Source: Betaproteobacteria bacterium
Lineage (GTDB): Bacteria; Pseudomonadota; Gammaproteobacteria; Burkholderiales; SG8-39
Direction of reading: 5' to 3'
DNA: 5,009 bases
Assembly: GCA_016867955.1 (NCBI GenBank)
Contig: VGIE01000213.1
Span: forward strand, 1-5,009
The translations under genes and the position numbers were made by a program. Positions within the stretch are counted from its first letter, which is position 1, and each line of letters begins with the position of its first letter. This document shows positions 1 to 4,619 of this stretch, piece after piece. The notes beneath the pieces were generated by a model, which was not told the DNA's origin, did no database searches, and saw only the letters and a list, made by a program, of their open reading frames with translations.

Positions 1-228
1 GGCGGCGGCGATGTCCTCGCCGGTGTACACCGCCAGCACTCCCGGGGACTTCTTTGCCGCTTCGCTGCGGATGGCCTTGATCCGCGCGTGCGCGTGCGGC
101 GAGCGCACGAACACGGCATGCGTCTGGTGCGCCAGCGAGATGTCGTCGGTGTAGTTGCCGGACCCGGTCAGGAAACGATAATCTTCGCGCCGCTTCACCG
201 AAGTGCCGACATAGTGTGTTGCGCTCAT
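1..228 (-). CDS. Molybdenum hydroxylase large subunit (CoxL/xanthine dehydrogenase family), N-terminal part
   Basis: This is the first 76 residues of the molybdopterin-binding large subunit of a xanthine oxidase/CO dehydrogenase-family enzyme; the rest lies beyond the left edge. Visible is the family's N-terminal signature: VGTSVKRREDYRFLTG (7-22), GNYTDDI (24-30), the FVRSPHAHARI strand-loop (40-50) and GVLAVYTGEDI (63-73), all in the expected order of the a/b hammerhead domain. The start at 228 is preceded by GAGGAGGAGG (complement of 234-243) at 5-nt spacing; a nearby ATG at 233 is out of frame and meets a stop after two codons. It follows the [2Fe-2S] subunit gene by 79 bp on the same strand, so the two are probably co-transcribed. 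The full family protein is about 770-800 residues. The active-site loop that would separate CO dehydrogenase from other hydroxylases is not in view, so the substrate is unknown. Confidence 0.93.
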   Translation of the reverse strand, partial: MSATHYVGTSVKRREDYRFLTGSGNYTDDISLAHQTHAVFVRSPHAHARIKAIRSEAAKKSPGVLAVYTGEDIAAA

Positions 229-307
229 GGCATCCTCCTCCTCAAGAGGTGCATTGCCCGCAGATCAGGCGCCGACCGAATGTGCGCGGCAGGCCTCGCG
301 GCTTCAT

Positions 308-787
308 TCAGGCCCCGGCCGCCATCTTCGGCGCGGCGGCCGCAATCGCCTTGACGATATTGTGGTAACCCGTGCAGCGGCAGATGTTGCCGTCGAGCTG
401 TTCGCGGATCTGCGCTTCGCTCGGGTTGGGCGTGTTCTTCAGCAGGTCGATGGCGCTCATCACCATGCCCGGGGTGCAGAAGCCGCACTGCAGGCCGTGG
501 TTGTCGCGGAACGCTTCCTGCATCGGGTGCAGCGTGCCGTCGGCCCTGGCGATGCCTTCGATGGTGGTGAGGCTGGCGCCTTCGGCCTGCATGGCGAGGA
601 TGTTGCAGCTTTTCACCGCGCGACCGTTTATGTGGATGGTGCAGGCGCCACACTGGCCGGTGTCGCAGCCGACGTGCGTGCCGGTCAGGCCCAGGGTTTC
701 CCGGATGAAGCTGACCAGCAGCGTGCGCTCCGGCACTTCCGCGCTGACAGCCTTGCCGTTGACCTGCATGGATATTTTGACGGACAT
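308..787 (-). CDS. Molybdenum hydroxylase [2Fe-2S] small subunit (CoxS-like)
   Basis: A 159-residue iron-sulfur subunit of a xanthine oxidase-family molybdenum hydroxylase; it carries electrons from the molybdenum centre to FAD or another acceptor. Both cluster motifs are complete. The plant-ferredoxin-like domain has C41-X4-C46-X2-C49-X11-C61. The C-terminal helical domain has C101-X2-C104 (CGFCTPGM) and C136-X-C138 (NICRCTGYHNI), separated by 31 residues. Length matches the usual 155-170 residues. The start at 787 is chosen because a near-perfect GGAGGAGGT (complement of 792-800) precedes it by 4 nt and because MSVKISMQVNGK is a typical N-terminus. The frame stays open upstream into the antisense of the maturation gene, but that is not coding. 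It is the first gene of a minus-strand operon with the large subunit. It lacks the twin-arginine export signal that some two-subunit relatives carry, so a cytoplasmic enzyme is likely (inference). Confidence 0.97.
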   Translation of the reverse strand: MSVKISMQVNGKAVSAEVPERTLLVSFIRETLGLTGTHVGCDTGQCGACTIHINGRAVKSCNILAMQAEGASLTTIEGIARADGTLHPMQEAFRDNHGLQCGFCTPGMVMSAIDLLKNTPNPSEAQIREQLDGNICRCTGYHNIVKAIAAAAPKMAAGA

Positions 788-882
788 GTGTACCTCCTCC
801 GGAGAGACCATTGAATTGACAGCCAGCAGACCCAAAGTGAAAAGAGTGTCTGTGCGGCGGGAATAACGTTCGGGACGCCCAA

Positions 883-911
883 ATCCTAGTTCATCTGCGC
901 ACCACTGGCAA
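883..911 (-). promoter_or_regulatory. Candidate sigma70 promoter for the small/large subunit operon
   Basis: On the minus strand, TTGCCA (complement of 906-911) is followed after exactly 17 bp by TAGGAT (complement of 883-888). That is five of six and four of six matches to the consensus boxes. It would give a leader of roughly 90 nt before the start codon at 787. The -10 box is also part of the AAATCCTAGTT repeat, so the two readings compete. Confidence 0.4.
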
Positions 912-935
912 ATGCGGGGAAACGCCACGCAGATG
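892..935. repeat. 8-bp inverted repeat CATCTGCG/CGCAGATG
   Basis: CATCTGCG (892-899) and its exact reverse complement CGCAGATG (928-935) are separated by 28 bp, about three and a half helical turns between arm centres. The left arm falls in the spacer of the proposed leftward promoter, and the right arm lies between the two promoters. The layout would suit a dimeric or tetrameric regulator that bends the DNA, but no protein family is indicated. Confidence 0.4.
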
Positions 936-955
936 CAGGAAATCCTTGTTCTTGC

Positions 956-984
956 TTGACCTTTGGGTGTGATACGACTAGGCT
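956..984 (+). promoter_or_regulatory. Candidate sigma70 promoter for xdhC-mocA
   Basis: TTGACC (956-961) is followed after 17 bp by TAGGCT (979-984). The -35 box matches five of six consensus positions, and the -10 keeps the key T, A and final T. A transcript starting near 991 would have a short leader of about 25 nt to the ATG at 1016. This also argues against the in-frame TTG at 956 being the start codon, since it would be the -35 box. Confidence 0.42.
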
Positions 985-1015
985 TTTCGCATTGAATCCT
1001 TGGCGGGGAAATCGC

Positions 1016-2023
1016 ATGGACAGCGTCGATCTGGAAGTCATCCGCACTGCCGTGAAGTGGGCCTCCGAGGGGCATCGTGCCACGCTCGGCACGGTCACGC
1101 ATACCTGGGGCTCGGCGCCGCGGCCAGTCGGCGCCATGATGGTGATCCGCGAAGACGGCCAGGTCATCGGCTCGGTATCGGGCGGTTGCGTCGAGGACGA
1201 CCTCATCGACAAGGTGAAGGCCAACAGCCTGGGCGCGAGCAAGCCCTCCACCGTGACCTACGGGGTCACGCAGGAGCAGGCAACGCGATTCGGGCTGCCC
1301 TGCGGCGGCACGCTGCAGCTGGCGCTGGAGCCGGTGATGTCGCACTCCAGGCTGGAAGAACTGCTGAAGATCATCGAGCGCCATGAACTGGTCGCGCGCT
1401 TCCTCGACATGGAAACCGGCGCGGTGCGCCTGGAGCCGGGCAAGTGGTCCGACCTGCTGGAGTTCGACGGCAAGCTGCTCAAGACCGTGCACGGCCCGAG
1501 CTGGCGCCTGCTGATCATCGGCGCCGGCCAGCTGTCGCGCTACCTCGCGCAGATGGCACAGGCGCTCGACTACCACGTGACGGTATGCGATCCGCGCGAG
1601 GAGTATGCCGCCGAATGGACGCTCACAGGCGTGCCGATCAACCGCGGCTACCCGGATGACGTGGTGGTGGGGATGAATCTCGACGCGCACAGCGCCGTGG
1701 TCGCAGTGACCCACGACCCCAAACTCGACGACGCGGCGCTGCTCGAGGCCCTCAAGTCGCCCTGCTTCTATGTCGGTGCGCTGGGCTCGAAGAAAAACAA
1801 TGACAACCGCCGCCGGCGGCTGGCCGAGTTCGACCTGGCGTCGGCCGAAATCGCACGCCTGCGCGGACCGGTGGGACTCAAGATCGGCTCAAGAACGCCG
1901 CCGGAGATTGCAGTGTCGATCCTGGCGGAGATGACGGCGGTGCGCCATGGCGTACAGATTCCCGAGACGATCGAGCCGCCCAGGGCGAGTGTCACGGCAG
2001 GCTGCGTCGTTCCCCAGGCCTGA
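1016..2023 (+). CDS. xdhC: XdhC/CoxI-family molybdenum cofactor maturation factor
   Basis: A 335-residue accessory protein for molybdenum hydroxylases. Characterised XdhC proteins bind the molybdenum cofactor, help its sulfuration and hand it to the large subunit. The N-terminal XdhC/CoxI domain (about 10-108) has GSAPRPVGAMMVI (32-44), GSVSGGCVE (52-60) with C58, and GLPCGGTLQL (93-102) with C96. The C-terminal Rossmann-type domain (about 162-315) has LLIIGAGQLSRYLAQ (165-179), VCDPREEY (190-197), FYVGALGSKKN (251-261) and GLKIGSRTPPEIAVSILAEM (287-306). Both halves are intact and the length is normal. The start at ATG 1016 follows GGCGGGGA (1002-1009); a TTG at 956 in frame would add 20 residues unlike the family and sits in the candidate promoter. 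It is divergent from the enzyme genes and is followed after 93 bp by the cytidylyltransferase gene. Confidence 0.95.
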   Translation: MDSVDLEVIRTAVKWASEGHRATLGTVTHTWGSAPRPVGAMMVIREDGQVIGSVSGGCVEDDLIDKVKANSLGASKPSTVTYGVTQEQATRFGLPCGGTLQLALEPVMSHSRLEELLKIIERHELVARFLDMETGAVRLEPGKWSDLLEFDGKLLKTVHGPSWRLLIIGAGQLSRYLAQMAQALDYHVTVCDPREEYAAEWTLTGVPINRGYPDDVVVGMNLDAHSAVVAVTHDPKLDDAALLEALKSPCFYVGALGSKKNNDNRRRRLAEFDLASAEIARLRGPVGLKIGSRTPPEIAVSILAEMTAVRHGVQIPETIEPPRASVTAGCVVPQA

Positions 2024-2045
2024 GCGCGCGGGGCCTGCACTGGCC

Positions 2046-2066
2046 GTGCCGCTTTCGCCCCGGCAC
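2046..2066 (+). other. Small hairpin between xdhC and mocA
   Basis: GTGCCG (2046-2051) and CGGCAC (2061-2066) can pair around a 9-nt loop shortly after the xdhC stop codon. No T-run follows, so it is not a convincing terminator. It may be chance in GC-rich DNA. The rest of the 93-bp gap shows no promoter-like boxes, which fits co-transcription of the two genes. Confidence 0.2.
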
Positions 2067-2116
2067 CGCACCAGGCACGCGTCCTTCGCAACCTGCTGCA
2101 GCATCCAGTTCACGCA

Positions 2117-2710
2117 TTGAAACCCACAGCGAAGATCCGCGGCATCCTGCTCGCCGCGGGCTCCTCCTCGCGCTTCGGCGCCAACAAGCTGCTGCATCCG
2201 ATGCCGGCGGGCGCCGCCAGTGCGGGCGCGCCGATGGCCGTGGCCAGCGCGCGCAACCTGGCTGCGGCGCTGCCCAATCCGATTGCCGTCGTGCGGCCGG
2301 GCGTTCCGGAACTGGAGTCGGCGCTGCGCGAGGCCGGCTGCGAGGTCGTGGTTTGTCCCAACGCCGATGAAGGCATGGGGACGAGCCTGGCCTGCGCAGT
2401 GGAGGCTGCGCGCGACGCCTACGGCTGGGTGGTGGCGCTGGCCGACATGCCCTTCCTGCGTCCGGACACCATCTCGGCGGTGGCACACTGGATCGCCGAC
2501 GGCGCGGTCATTGCGGCGCCCGTTCACAACGGCAGCCGCGGTCACCCGGTCGGGTTGACCGAGTGGGTTCGAGAGGAGTTGCTGGCGCTGCGGGGCGACG
2601 AGGGCGCGCGCCGCATCCTGCAGCGACACGCCGGTTCCATGCAGCTGATTCCGGTCAATGATCCGGGGACGCTGCGCGACATCGACACCCTGCAGGACCT
2701 CGACAGCTGA
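2117..2710 (+). CDS. mocA: MocA-type molybdenum cofactor cytidylyltransferase
   Basis: A 197-residue nucleotidyltransferase of the MobA-like family. MocA transfers CMP from CTP to molybdopterin, making the cytosine-dinucleotide cofactor used by many bacterial xanthine oxidase-family hydroxylases. Visible are the nucleotide-binding loop LLAAGSSSRFGANKLL (11-26), with AAG and K24; NADEGMGTSL (82-91); the metal-binding VALADMPF (106-113); the substrate loop GSRGHPVGL (139-147); and NDPGTLRDIDTLQDL (181-195). LAAG rather than the LAGG of guanylyltransferase MobA, together with the hydroxylase context, favours MocA. The stretch HPMPAGAASAGAP (27-39) is looser than usual. The start is TTG at 2117: no ATG or GTG precedes the nucleotide-binding loop, and the first in-frame ATG would delete it. 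No clear ribosome binding site is seen, unlike the neighbours. It probably shares a transcript with xdhC. Confidence 0.9.
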   Translation: MKPTAKIRGILLAAGSSSRFGANKLLHPMPAGAASAGAPMAVASARNLAAALPNPIAVVRPGVPELESALREAGCEVVVCPNADEGMGTSLACAVEAARDAYGWVVALADMPFLRPDTISAVAHWIADGAVIAAPVHNGSRGHPVGLTEWVREELLALRGDEGARRILQRHAGSMQLIPVNDPGTLRDIDTLQDLDS

Positions 2711-2893
2711 TTGGCACTTACCGACAAAAATTGCGGTTAAATGATAGGATTTTCCTACCGGATTCATAAGTAATTCGTCTTGGACCCTTATCGCGTGCTG
2801 CGCTAATTTAGCCGCGATCCGGCGCTGGCGTGAGTCAGTGGTGCGCGACGGAAGCGGGTGATCGGCGCTGGCATCCCGAGAGGAGGAATCCGC
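2711..2893. promoter_or_regulatory. AT-richer intergenic region with short palindromes
   Basis: This 183-bp gap has an AT-rich left part (about 2711-2812) in otherwise GC-rich DNA, as expected for a promoter area. It holds two perfect short dyads, TAGGA-TTT-TCCTA (2745-2757) and GCTAA-T-TTAGC (2802-2812). A weak promoter reading is TTGGAC (2780-2785), an 18-bp spacer and TAATTT (2804-2809). I see no GC-rich hairpin with a T-run to end the mocA transcript. The right end holds AGGAGGA (2881-2887), the ribosome binding site of the next gene. GATCCGGCGCTGGC (2816-2829) recurs as GATCGGCGCTGGC (2860-2872). Confidence 0.45.
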
Positions 2894-3694
2894 ATGACCG
2901 CGACCAAGTCGTCCCAGGTACGCCAGCAGCTGAAGCACCCGGTCATCGACGCCGACGGCCACTGGCTCGACCTGTTTCCGATCTTCTACGACTACTTGGC
3001 AGAGGTGGCGGGACCCGCGGCAGTGGATGCCTATCGCAGCCAGCACAAGCGGACCACCCACTGGTATGCCGCCAGCCCGGAGCAGCGTGCGCGCGAGCGC
3101 ATTCACCGGCAGAGCTGGTGGACGCTGCCGACCAGCACCACGGATCGCACGGCAGCCATGGTGCCCGGTCTGTTCTATGACCGCCTGGACCAATGGGGCG
3201 TGGATGTGGCGCTGGTGTATCCCACGCTGGGACTCATCATCCTCAGGACGATGGATGACCGGGATCTGGAGCAGGCGGTCATTCGCGCCTACAACACGAT
3301 GGCTGCGGACATGTTCCGGCCGTATGCCGACCGCATCATTCCGGCTGCCAGCATTTCGCTCAACTCCCCGGCCGATGCGGTGGAGCAGCTCGAGCACGCG
3401 CACTCGCTCGGGCTGAAGATGATCCTGGCCAACGGAACCACAATGCGCCGCATCGGCACCGGGACGGGCGACGACAATTACTTCGGCAGTGGCTTCTTCG
3501 CCGATCGCCATTGCCGCATCGGTGGTCACAACGTCTTTCTCAGCCAGGTGCGCATCGCAGAAGCCATCGATGCCGGCAGCTGGAACTTCATCCGTGCTTT
3601 TCAGAACGTCGACGCACCGCTTGCGCGGCCGACGCTGATCGACGCCGGCCTGCGCATGCCGGGTCATGTCGTGGACCGGCGCGGAACGGCGTAA
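2894..3694 (+). CDS. Amidohydrolase-2 family protein, N-terminal half with an atypical C-terminus
   Basis: A 266-residue protein whose first ~184 residues match metal-dependent hydrolases of the amidohydrolase-2 (TIM-barrel) family. Visible are the metal-site strand VIDADGHWLD (17-26), with D19 and H23; TTDRTAAMVPGLFYDRLDQWG (from 82); ALVYPTLGLIILR (106-118); RAYNTMAADMFRPYADRIIP (131-150); and LEHAHSLGLKMILANG (166-181). Relatives are usually 350-400 residues and place further metal and catalytic His/Asp residues in the second half. Here, from about residue 185 (base 3446), the sequence no longer resembles the family, although the frame stays open with strong G/C third positions to the stop. 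It may be a truncated or internally deleted gene, or a fusion; activity is doubtful. The ATG at 2894 has AGGAGGA 6 nt upstream; a GTG at 2858 would place that site inside the gene. Its stop is 10 bp from that of the convergent aldolase gene. Confidence 0.78.
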   Translation: MTATKSSQVRQQLKHPVIDADGHWLDLFPIFYDYLAEVAGPAAVDAYRSQHKRTTHWYAASPEQRARERIHRQSWWTLPTSTTDRTAAMVPGLFYDRLDQWGVDVALVYPTLGLIILRTMDDRDLEQAVIRAYNTMAADMFRPYADRIIPAASISLNSPADAVEQLEHAHSLGLKMILANGTTMRRIGTGTGDDNYFGSGFFADRHCRIGGHNVFLSQVRIAEAIDAGSWNFIRAFQNVDAPLARPTLIDAGLRMPGHVVDRRGTA

Positions 3695-3704
3695 CGGGTG
3701 AAGA

Positions 3705-4511
3705 TCAGCAGAACGCCTTCCTTCGCATCTGTTGCAGCGCCACCTGCACGTGCCACTCCATGGCGCCCAGCCCCACCACCTTGACGCCCATGTCAAACAT
3801 GCGTCTCGCCAGTGCGCCCATGGAATCGAAGTCCGGCTGGTCGAGACCCATGTTGTACATGATGGACGCACCGTGCTTGGCGCCCGTTTCCACCGCGTGC
3901 TCGACGACCTTCAGCACCTTGGGGTGCTCGTACTTGAACGGTACGCCGAGGATCTTGGTCAGGTCGCCCGCGGCTAGCCACGCAAGTCGCACGCCGTCGA
4001 TGGCGAGGATCTCGTCCAGGTCGCGCAGCGCGCCCTCGCTCTCGATGGTCGGGACTACCAGCGTGGACTTGCGTATCTTCGCGGCATAGTCCGGGAAATC
4101 CTCGGCGCTCCAGAACCGGCGCAGGTGGATGAGTCGGTGCCAGTCCTCGCGCAGGCCCATGAGTTCCCGCACTTCCCCCTTTGATCCCACCGATACCGTC
4201 ACCGATGTTGCGCCGAGCGAGAAGGCCCGCGCCGCGTCCGACACCGTGCGCCGGTCCCCGCCCCCGGCCCAAGGAAAGGCCTGAACGCGAACCATGGGTG
4301 AGATGCCGCTGCCGCGCCCGGCGCGGATCAGGTGCGCGATGTTGTCCCAGTCGTGGGCGGTGAACATCATGTCGGCAATGAAGCAGTCGATGCCCGCGAG
4401 GCCAGCCACCTCCACCATGTTGGGATGGCTGAACACGAAGGCGGCGAGCGAGGGCTTGCCGGCGGCGAGATTGGCCAGCAGGCGGTCGTTGGATTCGTCG
4501 GGGAAGAACAT
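3705..4511 (-). CDS. HpcH/HpaI-family aldolase-like protein with altered active site
   Basis: A 268-residue protein of the HpcH/HpaI aldolase (citrate lyase beta-like) TIM-barrel family, whose members cleave or join pyruvate/oxaloacetate-type 2-oxo acids with a divalent metal. Landmarks: HPNMVEVAGLAGIDCFIADM (29-48); HDWDNIAHLIRAGRGSGISP (53-72); MVRV with R75, the likely substrate arginine; PTIESEGALRDLDEI (154-168) with the metal ligand E157; and AAGDLTKILGVP (180-191) with the metal ligand D183. Family members usually read DxEHGPxDW where this protein has DMMFTAHDW (47-55), so the catalytic His and its Glu neighbour are missing. The usual Asp before IGA/VGA is S98. Metal binding seems kept while the chemistry may differ. 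The start at 4511 has GAGAGG (complement of 4517-4522) 5 nt upstream. It lies downstream of, and probably co-transcribed with, a Bug/TctC-type binding protein. Confidence 0.88.
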   Translation of the reverse strand: MFFPDESNDRLLANLAAGKPSLAAFVFSHPNMVEVAGLAGIDCFIADMMFTAHDWDNIAHLIRAGRGSGISPMVRVQAFPWAGGGDRRTVSDAARAFSLGATSVTVSVGSKGEVRELMGLREDWHRLIHLRRFWSAEDFPDYAAKIRKSTLVVPTIESEGALRDLDEILAIDGVRLAWLAAGDLTKILGVPFKYEHPKVLKVVEHAVETGAKHGASIMYNMGLDQPDFDSMGALARRMFDMGVKVVGLGAMEWHVQVALQQMRRKAFC

Positions 4512-4588
4512 GTGGGCCTCTCGGGTCGCGTTGCGGTTTGTGGGTCGTCCGGGGGGCTTGTTGTCCGGATCGGGCGCGAGAACGCTAG

Positions 4589-4606
4589 TCCCGGCAGCGG
4601 CCGGGA
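4589..4606 (-). other. Intercistronic stem-loop between binding protein and aldolase genes
   Basis: TCCCGGC (4589-4595) and GCCGGGA (4600-4606) form a perfect 7-bp, GC-rich stem with a 4-nt loop, 13 bp past the stop of the binding-protein gene in the direction of transcription. No T-run follows on the minus strand, so it is not a classic intrinsic terminator. It may shield the upstream mRNA end or attenuate transcription into the aldolase gene, giving more binding protein than enzyme (inference). The rest of the 108-bp gap shows only the aldolase ribosome binding site. Confidence 0.45.
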
Positions 4607-4619
4607 TTGCGCACTGCGG

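Larger units (their letters stand above)
881..1002 (+). repeat. Three direct copies of AATCCTWG
   Basis: Copies lie at 882-889 (AATCCTAG), 941-948 (AATCCTTG) and 995-1002 (AATCCTTG). The first two extend to AAATCCTaGTTCaT (881-894) and AAATCCTtGTTCtT (940-953), matching at 12 of 14 positions. Spacings are 59 and 54 bp. The first overlaps the proposed leftward -10 box, the second lies just upstream of the rightward -35 box and the third abuts the xdhC ribosome binding site. They may be sites for a regulator; this is inferred from position and repetition only. Confidence 0.5.
788..1015. promoter_or_regulatory. Divergent control region between enzyme and maturation genes
   Basis: A 228-bp non-coding stretch from which the structural genes (leftward) and the maturation genes (rightward) are read. 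It holds a candidate promoter for each direction, three copies of AATCCTWG and an 8-bp inverted repeat, listed separately. It is less GC-rich than the flanking genes. Sharing one control region would let a single regulator co-ordinate enzyme and cofactor maturation; this is inference, and no regulator gene is visible in the window. Confidence 0.75.

Noticed and set aside
227..814. Plus-strand open frame opposite the [2Fe-2S] subunit gene
   Set aside because: It overlaps the certain small-subunit gene on the other strand and has no recognisable motifs.
956..1015. N-terminal extension of XdhC from TTG 956
   Set aside because: The added 20 residues do not look like the family N-terminus, the TTG falls in a promoter-like -35 box, and ATG 1016 has a fitting ribosome binding site.
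308..1714. A 468-codon minus-strand reading frame continuing upstream of the [2Fe-2S] subunit
   Set aside because: The part above 787 runs through the divergent control region and antisense to xdhC; only the portion from the ATG at 787, with its strong ribosome binding site, matches a protein family.
2858..2893. N-terminal extension of the amidohydrolase from GTG 2858
   Set aside because: It would bury the strong AGGAGGA site at 2881-2887 inside the gene; ATG 2894 is correctly spaced from it.
3695..3704. Bidirectional terminator between the convergent genes
   Set aside because: Only 10 bp separate the two stop codons and no hairpin or T-run is present.
1889..3871. A 660-codon minus-strand open frame across mocA, the intergenic gap and the amidohydrolase
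   Set aside because: Over the amidohydrolase it is codon-register antisense to the real frame. It shows no domain, has an Arg/His-rich low-complexity composition and crosses several genes on the other strand; GC-rich coding DNA commonly leaves such open antisense frames.
4589..4606. Hairpin read as an intrinsic terminator
   Set aside because: There is no T-run on either strand next to the stem, so it is listed only as a stem-loop.
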